A stretch of 64,000 nt of DNA from CAZFVY01 sp964522665 (lineage in GTDB: Bacteria; Verrucomicrobiota; Verrucomicrobiia; Limisphaerales; CAZFVY01), in NCBI GenBank assembly GCA_964522665.1, contig CAZFVY010000013.1:26403-90402 (forward strand), given 5' to 3'. The notes beneath the pieces were generated by a model, which searched no databases, was not told the origin of the DNA, and saw only the letters and a program-made list of their open reading frames with translations. This document shows positions 35,265 to 45,383 of the stretch, piece after piece. The first letter of the stretch is position 1, and each line of letters begins with the position of its first letter. A program made the translations under genes and the position numbers.

Positions 35265-35999
35265 ATGACCAAAGTCATCATTACCGGCGCCAAAGGCCGG
35301 ATGGGACAAAATCTGATTGTCTGCGCGGCGCGGATTCCCGAGGTTCAAATCGTTGGTCGGATTGACATTGGGGATGATCTGGCGTCGGTTATCAATCTGT
35401 GCGCGGCGGTGATCGATTTCAGCTTTCATAAAGCCACCGAGTCCGTCGCCGCCCTTTGCGCGGAACACGGCAAGGCGCTCGTCATTGGGACGACCGGTCA
35501 CAGCGCGGAGGAGAAAGCGCGAATCCTTGAGTTCCAGACCCGCATCCCGATCGTCTGGTCGGGAAATTATTCCACCGGGGTTAACGCTCTCTTCTGGCTG
35601 ACTCGGAAGGCCGCTGAAATCCTCGGCCCTGGGTTCGATCTTGAGGTTATCGAAATGCACCATCGGCACAAGATCGACGCCCCCAGCGGGACCGCCGCGA
35701 CCCTCGTGCAAATCCTGAGCCAGACGCGCGGCTTGGTGAAGGAAGAGGCCCTGCGCCACGGGCGCGAAGGGATTACCGGCGAGCGGACCGCGAGTGAAAT
35801 CGGGGTTCACTCCTTGCGCGGTGGCGATGTTGTTGGCGACCATACCGTGGTCTTCGCCGGAGCGGGCGAGCGCGTTGAATTGACCCATAAAGCGTCCAGC
35901 CGGGAAACCTTCGCGCAGGGCGCTTTGCGGGCCGCGCAGTGGGTCGTCGGCCGAGAGCCGGGGCTTTACGACATGCAGGACGTGCTCGGACTCAAGTGA
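35265..35999 (+). CDS. dapB: 4-hydroxy-tetrahydrodipicolinate reductase
   Basis: 244 residues. NAD(P)H reduction of the dapA product. The N-terminal ITGAKGRMGQNLIVCA nucleotide site, VIGTTGHSAEE, and catalytic EMHHRHKIDAPSGTA with its His and Lys are present, followed by GREGITGERTASEIGVHSLR. The stop overlaps the GTG of folK. Confidence 0.96.
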   Translation: MTKVIITGAKGRMGQNLIVCAARIPEVQIVGRIDIGDDLASVINLCAAVIDFSFHKATESVAALCAEHGKALVIGTTGHSAEEKARILEFQTRIPIVWSGNYSTGVNALFWLTRKAAEILGPGFDLEVIEMHHRHKIDAPSGTAATLVQILSQTRGLVKEEALRHGREGITGERTASEIGVHSLRGGDVVGDHTVVFAGAGERVELTHKASSRETFAQGALRAAQWVVGREPGLYDMQDVLGLK

Positions 36000-36514
36000 G
36001 CTTGCTGGACGCCCAGGCGCTGGCGTTCGTCGCTCTGGGGTCGAATATCGGCGCGTCCGCCGAAACGATTCGACGTTCGGTGGGACGCCTCCAATCGCTT
36101 GCCGAATCGCCAATGCTTCTCTCGTCGCTTTGGCGGACGGCTCCCGTGGATTGTCCGCCCGGCTCGCCTGATTTTGTGAACGCGGTCGTTGGCTTTGCTC
36201 CGCGAGCGGGACTCGGTCCGCTCGAACTGCTTACGCGTTTACAAGCGATCGAGCGGGAATTTGGACGGCAGCCCAAGTCCGTCCTGAACGAACCGCGACC
36301 GCTCGACCTCGACCTGATTGCCTTCGGGGCCGCGCGGTGTGACACCGCGGTTCTGACCCTGCCGCACCCGCGCGCGCATCTTCGCCGGTTCGTGTTGCAA
36401 CCCTGGAGCGAAATCGCTCCCGAGTTGGTCCTTCCCGGCCAAACGGCAAACATCCGCGATTTGCTCTCGCGGTTGGGTGACACGGAAACGATCGCTTGGC
36501 TTGGAACGGTCTAG
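35996..36514 (+). CDS. folK: 2-amino-4-hydroxy-6-hydroxymethyldihydropteridine pyrophosphokinase
   Basis: 172 residues from GTG 35996 (GTGA overlap with dapB). It transfers pyrophosphate from ATP to the pterin in folate synthesis. ALGSNIGASAETIRR, the RTAPVDCPPGSPDFVNAVVG segment, and LNEPRPLDLDLIAFG with its two Mg-binding Asp residues are clear; HPRAHLRRFVLQPWSEIAP follows. Confidence 0.95.
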   Translation: MSLLDAQALAFVALGSNIGASAETIRRSVGRLQSLAESPMLLSSLWRTAPVDCPPGSPDFVNAVVGFAPRAGLGPLELLTRLQAIEREFGRQPKSVLNEPRPLDLDLIAFGAARCDTAVLTLPHPRAHLRRFVLQPWSEIAPELVLPGQTANIRDLLSRLGDTETIAWLGTV

Positions 36515-36704
36515 TCCGCTCGTCAGAAAGCGGCGGCAATACGCCAGCGATTCTGCCGTCGCCTGGATTTCCGGTCCCCCCGGTGAACTCCCCATAACGC
36601 GCTTTCCATTCGCGGTGCATATTGGGCCAACGGTTCGTAACCCGGGAAGCTGAAGGAAGGCGCAATTGATTTTGCCAGGAGCGCTCCCCGGCGGAAGGAT
36701 CAAT

Positions 36705-37049
36705 ATGAAAACGCGAATTATTATCAAATTGGCCTGCCTCACTTCGATCAGCGCGCTCATGTCTATTGGGTGCGTCGTTCGCGAGGTGGGATACTCCGGT
36801 CAGGCTGGCGTTGTGGCGGGCGGCGAAGTCGTTGTCAGCGGCGCGCCACCTCCGCCGTTGGAAGAAACGGTGATCGCCGCGCCCGGACCTGACGTCGTCT
36901 GGATTCCCGGCGCGTGGTACTGGCACGGACGTTGGACTTGGGAACGCGGTCGTTGGGACCACCCGCCACGGGCCGGGGCCGTTTGGGTGCCGCATCGATA
37001 CGTCTATCGGAACGGCCGCCACGTTTTCGTGCGCGGCGGCTGGCGGTGA
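36705..37049 (+). CDS. Lipoprotein with WXXGXW repeats
   Basis: 114 residues from ATG 36705, preceded by GGAAGGA. A signal ends in a lipobox-like LMSIGC, so it is probably a lipoprotein. The C-terminal half is a WXXGXW repeat region (WIPGAWYWHGRWTWERGRW and following). Such proteins are common in Planctomycetes and Verrucomicrobia envelopes; the function is unknown. Confidence 0.7.
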   Translation: MKTRIIIKLACLTSISALMSIGCVVREVGYSGQAGVVAGGEVVVSGAPPPPLEETVIAAPGPDVVWIPGAWYWHGRWTWERGRWDHPPRAGAVWVPHRYVYRNGRHVFVRGGWR

Positions 37050-37097
37050 GACGCGGCCAATTAGTCGATCACCACAACCGAAAGACGTTTGAACATT

Positions 37098-37556
37098 ATG
37101 AAACTTAAGAATCAGATCACCACTCTGGCCCTCTCGGCGCTGATCGTCGGCTGCAGCCAGTCGGACCACTCTTCGACCACCTCGTCCAGCTCAACCAACG
37201 CCCCGGTCGCGTCCCAGGACCTCAAAGAGGACTATAAGCAGGCGCTGAAAGACACGAAAGACTATGCGGTGCAAGGCAAGGACGACTTCATGGTCGCGAC
37301 CAGCAAGAAACTGCAGGAGCTGGACGCCAAGATTGATCAGTTGGCCGCCAAGTCAGGCGAGTACAAGGACGACGCCAAAGTTCAAGCCGACAAAGCCCTC
37401 GCGGCGCTGCGAGAGGAGCGAGACGCGTTGCGGGTCAAATACGGCGAATTGAAACAGGCCAGCCAAGACGCCTGGCAAAGCGCGAAGGACTCATTCAACT
37501 CCGCTTGGGATAAAGTCCAGAAGGCTCTCGATGACGCGAAGGCGAAATTTCAGTGA
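37098..37556 (+). CDS. Lipoprotein with long coiled coil
   Basis: 152 residues from ATG 37098. Signal peptide with lipobox ALIVGC, a Ser/Thr-rich linker, then a continuous, highly charged helix (about 45-152) with heptad-like Leu/Ala spacing, resembling periplasmic LEA-like or apolipoprotein-like proteins. It follows the WXXGXW lipoprotein by 49 bases, so both may be expressed together. Function unknown. Confidence 0.7.
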   Translation: MKLKNQITTLALSALIVGCSQSDHSSTTSSSSTNAPVASQDLKEDYKQALKDTKDYAVQGKDDFMVATSKKLQELDAKIDQLAAKSGEYKDDAKVQADKALAALREERDALRVKYGELKQASQDAWQSAKDSFNSAWDKVQKALDDAKAKFQ

Positions 37557-37789
37557 CGCAAGCCATCGCGCGAATGTTCGTTCGCATGGCTGTTTCCTAC
37601 GTAGCAGGGGTTACCTGGGGCTTGAGGTCGCCGGTTTAAGACGCGTCAGCGTGACCGGCGCCGGCCTGTCCCGGGTCATCGCGGCGCCGTTCGCGCACCA
37701 ATTGGAGGCGGAACGGACGGCTTTCGTATTTGACGAACCGGAGAATTGGGTGTGTATTTCGGGAAACCAATTCATCGAACAGGATCGTT

Positions 37790-38671
<882 letters not shown>

Positions 38672-38678
38672 GTCGCCG

Positions 38679-39788
38679 CTAATCCGACCAGATCCGCGAG
38701 TCCTGGGAGATGTGCCAGGTTTGAATTCGGCCGTCGGCCAGGCGAGCTTCGGCGGTGATCGTAAAACCTTCGGGGGTCAGCTTGATTACGGGGTGGAGGG
38801 AGGTGCGCGCGCTCGCCGCGGCGGCGGCGCCCAGTTCCGTCGGCGAGTCGGTCCAATGTTTTTGGTCAGTCATGAATTCTCGCTCGGCGTAGTAAAGCTT
38901 GTGCAGGAGATTGCGAACTCCGGCGGCGGGGTCGGGGTGAAACGTCACCATTCCCGGTTCTCCGCGGGTGAATTCGAGGTAGCCCCACTTTTCGGGCCGA
39001 TGCATATCGACGATTCCTTGCGGTGACCAAACCCAATTGTCTTCCCTCCGGTTCGGAACTTTTTTGTATTCGCCGCCGACGATGTCGTAGAGCCATTCAA
39101 CCCGCGAAAAATTGATTCGCCATTGATCACCTTCGTTCGGCGGGGCGGGGCGGTGGGCATATTCGCCGAGCGCCTTCCAGGGAAAGGCGAATTCCACGGT
39201 CCAGCCGACGTCGGTATCAGACGCCTGGTTCAACGTGCCATTGACGTGGACGGCGGTTTTCAGACCGGCGATGTCCCAACTGTTGAGCGCTGGGCCGCCA
39301 TCCTTGTAAGGTTTTTTGAGCAGCAGATCCCAGACGGTGTTGAGCGCGTTGATTTCGATCTCGTAGTATTCGTGGTTATCGCCGTTTGGGTCGATGAACA
39401 CTTCGAAATCATTGTCCTGAAAGATGACGGCGTCGCGTTGCGTGATGGTCCCCGAAACGTGCGGCTCCTCCAACTCGGCGCCGAGGTAAAGGTAATCGTC
39501 GTCCCAGAGCAACTTGGCGCGAGTCCGATACTTGGGCTTCGGTTTAACGCTGCCTTCAATATCCGCGAAGTCCTCGGTCCACGGAGCGACCTTCCAGGCC
39601 GGTTTGTCAAGGCGGCCGTCGATGGTAAGCGGTCGCGTCGCTCGATAACAAACGTAGCCGTGCGGGACGATCTTTTCCATCTTCGCCCAGTCTTGCGCGA
39701 ATTGCGCGTCCGCGGGGCGCGCGATGGCGACGGCCAAAAGCCCCGCCAAGAGGAAGGTCGAACGGACAAATCGAGATGCGTTCATCAT
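38679..39788 (-). CDS. CBM9-type carbohydrate-binding exported protein
   Basis: 369 residues from the paired ATGs 39788/39785. Signal peptide (MNASRFVRSTFLLAGLLAVA, cut after ADA). The body is a CBM9-like fold (RPLTIDGRLDKPAWKVAPWT, LLWDDDYLYLGAELEEPHV, DNDFEVFIDPNGDNHEYYEI). The C-terminal half has WSPQGIVDMHRPEKWGYLEF, the usual end of such domains. No catalytic domain. It converges on the isomerase-like gene across 7 bases. Confidence 0.85.
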   Translation of the reverse strand: MMNASRFVRSTFLLAGLLAVAIARPADAQFAQDWAKMEKIVPHGYVCYRATRPLTIDGRLDKPAWKVAPWTEDFADIEGSVKPKPKYRTRAKLLWDDDYLYLGAELEEPHVSGTITQRDAVIFQDNDFEVFIDPNGDNHEYYEIEINALNTVWDLLLKKPYKDGGPALNSWDIAGLKTAVHVNGTLNQASDTDVGWTVEFAFPWKALGEYAHRPAPPNEGDQWRINFSRVEWLYDIVGGEYKKVPNRREDNWVWSPQGIVDMHRPEKWGYLEFTRGEPGMVTFHPDPAAGVRNLLHKLYYAEREFMTDQKHWTDSPTELGAAAAASARTSLHPVIKLTPEGFTITAEARLADGRIQTWHISQDSRIWSD

Positions 39789-39899
39789 GCGGAAAAAGGG
39801 TAATCGGGCACGCTGAAAAAGGCGACAACTTCGTGGCTCCACCGCTTCCTCCACCCGTCAAATCGGTCTCGCGCCAGCCGGTTGGAATTGTGATTTGAT

Positions 39900-39929
39900 T
39901 TGCGCGAACATTGCGGTTTTGTTCATAAT
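39900..39929 (+). promoter_or_regulatory. Possible sigma-70 promoter of the FKBP gene
   Basis: TTGCGC (39900-39905) and CATAAT (39924-39929), 18 bases apart, 58 bases before the ATG. The -10 box matches five of six positions; the -35 only three. Confidence 0.35.
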
Positions 39930-39987
39930 ATGGCCGACGATTGACGATTGTAGTCAGCGTCGGCAAAACGAAAAACCAGAAGATTTA

Positions 39988-40818
39988 ATGAAATTACAAT
40001 TATTCATCGCGTTGGCTGTGGGAGCGGTCGCGGCGCAAGGCTGGGCCGCGGATGACCAGATACTGAAAACCGACCGGGATAAGGTCAGTTATTCGATGGG
40101 TCTGAACATCGGCAAGACTTGGAAGCAGCGTTATATCGATGTGGACCTTGATCTGGTCTTGAAGGGCATCAAGGATGTCCAAGCTGGTCGGACACCGCTG
40201 CTTGACGATGTGGCCGCCCAGACGATCATGACGAGCTACAGCAAGCAATTGAACGAGATTCAGGCCCAAAAACGCAAAGAAATCGGCGAAAAGAATAAGC
40301 TGGAGGGCGAGAAATTCCTCGCGGAAAACAAGACGAAGCCAGGCGTTGTGACGCTCCCCGACGGTCTCCAGTACAAGATTATCAACGAGGGTAGCGGCCC
40401 TTCCCCAACCACGAACGACACGGTGACGGTCAATTATCGGGGCACGACCATCGACGGCACGGAGTTTGACAGTTCGGCTAAACATGGCGGACCGGCGAAG
40501 TTCCCGGTGACCGGGGTAATCAAAGGCTGGACCGAGGCGTTACCGATGATGAAAACCGGCGCGAAATGGCAGCTCTTCATTCCGTCGGATTTGGCTTATC
40601 GTGAATACGGTTCGGGACCCAACATCGGGCCAAACGCGGCCCTGATTTTCGAGACCGAACTGGTCTCTTTCAAACCGACCGCCGCTCCGGCCACGCCGCC
40701 GCCGCCCCAACCTGTCACCAGCGACATTATTAAAGTGCCGTCCGCTGAGGAACTCAAGAAGGGCGCCAAGATTGAAGTGATCAAGCCGGAAGACGCCGCC
40801 AAGCAAATCTCCAAGTAA
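39988..40818 (+). CDS. Exported FKBP-type peptidyl-prolyl isomerase
   Basis: 276 residues from ATG 39988, with a signal peptide ending AAQGWAA. The N-terminal FkpA/Mip-type dimerisation helices (VSYSMGLNIGKTWKQRYIDV to about residue 110) are followed by the FKBP domain (TVNYRGTTIDGTEFDSS, VIKGWTEALPMMKTGAKWQL, YGSGPNIGPNAALIFETELV). It should act in the periplasm on folding proteins. A Pro-rich tail extends past the domain. Its stop lies directly against the stop of the convergent cytochrome/WD40 gene. Confidence 0.93.
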   Translation: MKLQLFIALAVGAVAAQGWAADDQILKTDRDKVSYSMGLNIGKTWKQRYIDVDLDLVLKGIKDVQAGRTPLLDDVAAQTIMTSYSKQLNEIQAQKRKEIGEKNKLEGEKFLAENKTKPGVVTLPDGLQYKIINEGSGPSPTTNDTVTVNYRGTTIDGTEFDSSAKHGGPAKFPVTGVIKGWTEALPMMKTGAKWQLFIPSDLAYREYGSGPNIGPNAALIFETELVSFKPTAAPATPPPPQPVTSDIIKVPSAEELKKGAKIEVIKPEDAAKQISK

Positions 40819-43800
40819 TCAGTTCACGCGCGCCGCTCGGCCCGGATCGGGCCGGCGGACGCGCAGAACCACCGGCAGCGACGTCTGCCGCCCCGCTTGG
40901 TTCTCGATGGCGTAGCAAAGCCGTTCGGTTTCCGGGACCCAAGCGGCGGCGGTGAAAAATATTTGCCGCTCGCTCTCGCCTTTCGGAATCAAAACCCCAT
41001 TCAGGCCGATGTTATCGACGATCACGCCATGGGGAAGGTTCTCGACGGTGAAGGTAATCAAGTCGTCATAGCCGTTCCGTTTTACCCTCAGCCAAGCGGG
41101 CACGGTTTGGCCGGGCGCGATGGTGATCACGGGCAGTTCGGACCACGGAGCCGCGGCCCGCGCCGAATTGTCTTGGGATGAATTCGGGTCGAGGGCGACT
41201 TGCAGCTTCGGTTTCCCGGCGATCGTGATTTTGCCGAATGACCCAACTTGGTTGGTGATCCACACCGAGCCAATCATCGCCCGCGCGGTGATGGTGGACG
41301 TCACGGCGTTGGTATTGTTCGGCGTTTGAACGTCGGCGGCCGCGTTGATTGTTCCGCTGGCCGAATCGTGTCCCGCTTCAATAACCAACGGGGTCGAGAC
41401 GCTCAAACCAGGTGGCAACCCGCCGATGTCGAGGCGAATTTCTCCTTCAAACCCGTCCAACCGTTCGGCGCTTACAGAGAAGGATTGGCCGCTTCCCGCA
41501 TTGATCGTCGGGTTAGCGCCATTGAACGTCACCCTGAAATCAGGCTTCGCCTCGCGCACGATCAGTCGATAAACGAAGCGTTCCCCACTGTAGCCGCGAC
41601 TGTCGGTTACGCGGATCACGTAAGCGCCGTCGTCGGGCGCTCGGAACGTGATCCGTGAGTCGGACCCCAGCTTGCGCTCGCCGTCGTCGTCATTCTCGTA
41701 GTGAAGGTGAAAAACCGGCAAACCATTCGCCGTCAGTTTCGTTCCCGGCGCGTGGGGTTCGACGATGTAGCACGGCTCATCATTGGCGTGCGCCGTGGCC
41801 GTTGTGTCGAAAAACGCCCGGCGTTTTCCATTCCGCGAATAGAAGACGAAGCCGGAATCCGGGCCTTGCGGCATGCGAAAGATTCTCACCACCTCGCCTT
41901 GGAGGTAGAGAAACTGATTAAGCTCCATCTCCTGCCAGTTCTCGACTCGGCAATCGGTCGTCGTCGAGTCGATGCCCCGAAACGTGATATGCGAGTCGCG
42001 GACGGCTTGGAGCCACAGGCGCTCGATCGGCTTGCCACCCTCGTCGAGGACCTCAAGTTTCGTGTCGGCGGGTGAGCCATGCCCGGCGGCGTCGGTTTCA
42101 ATGATCCACGTTTGACCCTTCTTCGAGTTGAACCGAAAGCAGTCCGCGTCCGCCGAGGAATCCTTGCTGGCGCTCATGAGCCGGCCATTCACCGCGCCCG
42201 GAACGACGATCGCGTTGGCGCGCGCCGGCGTGTCGTTCGGTTCCGCTTCGGTCGCCTCGGGGCGTTCGCTCACCGACGCTTTGAACCCACGCCGGCTGCG
42301 ATATTTCTCGGCGTCGATCGGAATTGTCATTTCCCCAGGCTCGTTGGCTAGGAAATGCGCCGTGGCGCCGTGTGGCAAATTATTGCCGATCAACTCGACT
42401 TGCCGCGAGCCACGAGCCGCGACGCCCAGCGGATAGCAACCTGTGACGAAGGGGAACGCCCCGGCGGAAAGTCGGTAGAAATGCTCCGCTGAGGCGGTCT
42501 GCATGACGTCGCTGACCAAGACCCGATATCTTCCCGCGACCGGCGCGCGAAAGGTCATTAACGGGTCATCACCGCCCAGGTTTGATTCAGTGGCCAGCGT
42601 CTTTCCTTCCGCGTCGGTGACGGCGAGCGCGGCCTTGAGCTTCGAGCCGGCGGTCGCCGCCATCAGGTCGAAAACAATTGTCTCGTCCGCTCGCGCCTGA
42701 AAATCCCAGCGGTCGATTTGTCCCGGCTGGTCGATCAACCCCCAAAAATCCGCCGGCAGCGCGACCGCCTTCGCGCTCTCGTCCGAGTCCCGGTGCGCGG
42801 CGCTCGAAAACTGCGGTAGATCGTCCACGTAAAGTTTGAGGCGGGCGCTTTCCCCGCCAGCGTTCATGAGCCAGAGTTCGTAGGCGCCCCGCGGCAAATC
42901 CTTTGGGCCATGGACTTTGATTCGGAGCGATTCTTCGTTCTCGGTCGGGCCGCGCAGCAATTCCGCCTGCAATTGAGGGTGACTGAATTTGACGGTAGTC
43001 ACCGTCGCAAGGCTGGAACCGCGCAGCGTCAGTTCGGTCTCGACGCCCCGCTGAATCCCTCGGGGCGTCACCGCGGTGAGCGTCGGTTTGGGCGAAGCAA
43101 CGGGTTTGCCGTCGGCCACGTTGTAAACGCCGAGCGTGCCATCGAGGCGGCCGACCACCAATTGCTTGGTATCGGCGACGAAGGCGAGTCCCGGCGCCCA
43201 ATCCGGCTGTGGCTCAAGCGTCGCGCGCGGGGTTAAATCGGCCGCGTCCCATAGCTTGACGCTCCGATCGTCCGCGGTCGATCCGACCCATTTGCCGTCG
43301 GCCGAGTACACCAATTTAAGAATCGACCCTTCGTGCGCAAATTTGGAAATGAGCAGCGGATTCGTCGTCTCTTCCGCCTTTTCGCTGATCTCCCAGACGC
43401 GAATCCGGTTGTCCACGCCGCCCGCCGCCAACCGGCGGCCGTCGGGACTGAACGCGACGGTGTAGAGCTCCTTGAGCGATTGGCCAAGCGTATCGCGGCG
43501 GGAGCCGGAGGCGACGTCCCAAAGCTTTACCGTCCGGTCCGCGCTCGCGCTGGCGAGAATCTTGCCGTCCGCTCGAAACGCGAGATCAAAGATCGCGCCG
43601 TTGTGGCCAGTCAGCGTCCGCAGTTCCTTGCCGGTAGCCACGTCCCACAATTTGATCGTCTGATCGTAGCTTCCCGTCGCGAGAACCTTGCCGTCCGGCG
43701 ACAGCGCCACCGCGTAAATCGCATCGCGGTGCCCTTCCAAAGTTCGAAGGAGTGAGCCGTCAGCGGTATTCCACTGACGCGCCTCGCCGAAAAGTCCGGC

Positions 43801-44484
43801 TTCGCCGCCGGCCGCGAATAATTGTTTTCCGTCCGCCGAAAAGACTAACGCGTTTACGCTCCCACGATGCCCGGACAGCGTGCGAACGGTACCGCGGGTC
43901 TCCGCCGAGCGGAGTTCGACCTCGCCGTACCGAGCCAGCGCGATCAACTTGGTCGCCGGAGCCGCCGCGAGCGCTTTGATCGCTCGTCGAGGTGGAATCA
44001 GCGGTTTAATCTTAGGCGTAACCACCTGCGCGATCGGCGATTTGGCGATGGCGGGCGGTCGCGCGCCGGCGTCGATCCAGCCGCGAATCACCTCGATCTC
44101 GGCGAGTTCGAGGCGCTTCCGTTTGCCCGGGGGCATGATCAGTTTTTTGCCCTCTTTTCCCTCCACTCGTCCCTCGACCATCGAAACCAGTCGGCTCTCC
44201 TGGCTTTTGCCGGGAACCACGGCGGCGCCATGCTCGCCGCCCTTCATCAGCGTCTCGAAGGATTCCAATACTAAGTTGGCTTCCGGGTCCGGCGCCGCGT
44301 GGCAGTCCAGGCAGTAGCGCGAGAAGATCGCGTCCACGGCGGAGTAATCACTCGTCGCGGCAAATCCACGCGTGCCGCTGCAAACGGCCAAAAACGCCAT
44401 CACCAGCGAAAACGCTCGCGAGCGAGGTCGGGGCGAGCGAGCCGAGACGAAACGAATGGCCATCGCGACAGTGGGTTGTCTCAT
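40819..44484 (-). CDS. Large exported protein: Planctomycete-type cytochrome c, WD40 repeats and beta-rich C-terminal region
   Basis: 1221 residues from ATG 44484, which overlaps the preceding gene's stop (ATGA); ATG 44463 is an alternative. Signal peptide, then a single heme site CLDCH (DAIFSRYCLDCHAAPDPEA) with a distal MPPGKRKRLE typical of PSCyt1. About seven WD40 blades follow (for example HRDAIYAVALSPDGKVLATG, YDQTIKLWDVATGKELRTL). The C-terminal 650 residues hold pre-peptidase-like beta domains (GRYRVLVSDVMQTASAEHFY, EAEPNDTPARANAIVVPGAV). The partner DUF1549/DUF1553 genes usual for planctomycete clusters are absent here. Confidence 0.85.
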   Translation of the reverse strand: MRQPTVAMAIRFVSARSPRPRSRAFSLVMAFLAVCSGTRGFAATSDYSAVDAIFSRYCLDCHAAPDPEANLVLESFETLMKGGEHGAAVVPGKSQESRLVSMVEGRVEGKEGKKLIMPPGKRKRLELAEIEVIRGWIDAGARPPAIAKSPIAQVVTPKIKPLIPPRRAIKALAAAPATKLIALARYGEVELRSAETRGTVRTLSGHRGSVNALVFSADGKQLFAAGGEAGLFGEARQWNTADGSLLRTLEGHRDAIYAVALSPDGKVLATGSYDQTIKLWDVATGKELRTLTGHNGAIFDLAFRADGKILASASADRTVKLWDVASGSRRDTLGQSLKELYTVAFSPDGRRLAAGGVDNRIRVWEISEKAEETTNPLLISKFAHEGSILKLVYSADGKWVGSTADDRSVKLWDAADLTPRATLEPQPDWAPGLAFVADTKQLVVGRLDGTLGVYNVADGKPVASPKPTLTAVTPRGIQRGVETELTLRGSSLATVTTVKFSHPQLQAELLRGPTENEESLRIKVHGPKDLPRGAYELWLMNAGGESARLKLYVDDLPQFSSAAHRDSDESAKAVALPADFWGLIDQPGQIDRWDFQARADETIVFDLMAATAGSKLKAALAVTDAEGKTLATESNLGGDDPLMTFRAPVAGRYRVLVSDVMQTASAEHFYRLSAGAFPFVTGCYPLGVAARGSRQVELIGNNLPHGATAHFLANEPGEMTIPIDAEKYRSRRGFKASVSERPEATEAEPNDTPARANAIVVPGAVNGRLMSASKDSSADADCFRFNSKKGQTWIIETDAAGHGSPADTKLEVLDEGGKPIERLWLQAVRDSHITFRGIDSTTTDCRVENWQEMELNQFLYLQGEVVRIFRMPQGPDSGFVFYSRNGKRRAFFDTTATAHANDEPCYIVEPHAPGTKLTANGLPVFHLHYENDDDGERKLGSDSRITFRAPDDGAYVIRVTDSRGYSGERFVYRLIVREAKPDFRVTFNGANPTINAGSGQSFSVSAERLDGFEGEIRLDIGGLPPGLSVSTPLVIEAGHDSASGTINAAADVQTPNNTNAVTSTITARAMIGSVWITNQVGSFGKITIAGKPKLQVALDPNSSQDNSARAAAPWSELPVITIAPGQTVPAWLRVKRNGYDDLITFTVENLPHGVIVDNIGLNGVLIPKGESERQIFFTAAAWVPETERLCYAIENQAGRQTSLPVVLRVRRPDPGRAARVN

Positions 44485-45272
44485 CCAGCGAGTCCCGGCA
44501 ATGGGCTGCGTTGCGAGTCTCGCATCAGGTGGACGAACGCTTCCGCCATGCCGACGCCCGCTTCCCGGCCGCGAAATAGGGCGACCGGCTCGTGGTGTTG
44601 TCGCCAAATGCCGGCTCCGTCCTGGCTGACGTGCGCGAGCAACGCCTGTTTTTTCTTCTCCGCGACCGCGGTGATATCGACGTAGCAGTTGGGGAGAAAA
44701 TTCTGACTTTGGCTGCCGGTGTTGACTTCAAAAAAGTAGAGCTGCGGACGCTTCTGCATCGCCAGATAAGCTCGGATCGCGAGCATGCTGGCGACTTGGT
44801 GATCGAAATGGGTGTCCATCGGCCAATGAGTAAAAAGGAGGTCCGGGCTTTCGGCCGATAAAAGCTTCAGCATTTCGTCCGCGCGGGCGCGCGTCATTTC
44901 GGCGGAGCCGTCGATCTGACCGGCGAAGACGGGCGTGGCGCCGATGATCTGGCACGCGGCGACGCATTCCGTGGAACGGATCGCCGCGGCTTCCGCGTCC
45001 GATTTTCCCTTGATGCCCCGCTCGCCCCGGGTGAGGTAGATATTGGTGACCAGATGGCCAAGCAGCGCGTAGCGGGCAAAAGTTCCCGCGCAGCCAGATT
45101 CCGGGTCGTCCGGATGCGCGCCGACGCACACGACGCTCAGCGTTCGGCGCGAGCCGGCGTCGTTTGGTTCCGCCGCCGCCGCAGGCAAAGCGACGGCCGC
45201 CAGCAAGGCGGGCGCGCTGAAAGCCAGCGAGCCGGTGAAAAAGTCGCGCCGTGAGAGTTCGTCTGCGTTCAT
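44481..45272 (-). CDS. Tat-exported PIG-L family deacetylase
   Basis: 263 residues from ATG 45272 (an ATG at 45299 is possible). The twin-arginine signal SRRDFFTGSLAFSAPALLA is cut near AAAAEP. The metal-binding PIG-L motif is VGAHPDDPESGCAG, followed by the RGERGIKGKSDAEAAAIRST block and the HFDHQ site in THWPMDTHFDHQVAS. These zinc enzymes remove N-acetyl groups from sugars such as GlcNAc. Its stop overlaps the start of the cytochrome/WD40 gene. Confidence 0.88.
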   Translation of the reverse strand: MNADELSRRDFFTGSLAFSAPALLAAVALPAAAAEPNDAGSRRTLSVVCVGAHPDDPESGCAGTFARYALLGHLVTNIYLTRGERGIKGKSDAEAAAIRSTECVAACQIIGATPVFAGQIDGSAEMTRARADEMLKLLSAESPDLLFTHWPMDTHFDHQVASMLAIRAYLAMQKRPQLYFFEVNTGSQSQNFLPNCYVDITAVAEKKKQALLAHVSQDGAGIWRQHHEPVALFRGREAGVGMAEAFVHLMRDSQRSPLPGLAG

Positions 45273-45383
45273 GCGAGTCAGTTGTGCTGTGACGCGCATT
45301 TTACTCCTCCGCGCCGCCGCTTGTCAGTCCTGAAGTTCGGGTCGAGGGGAGTCCGAGCCGTACGGCGTTCCGATACCGAGTGG

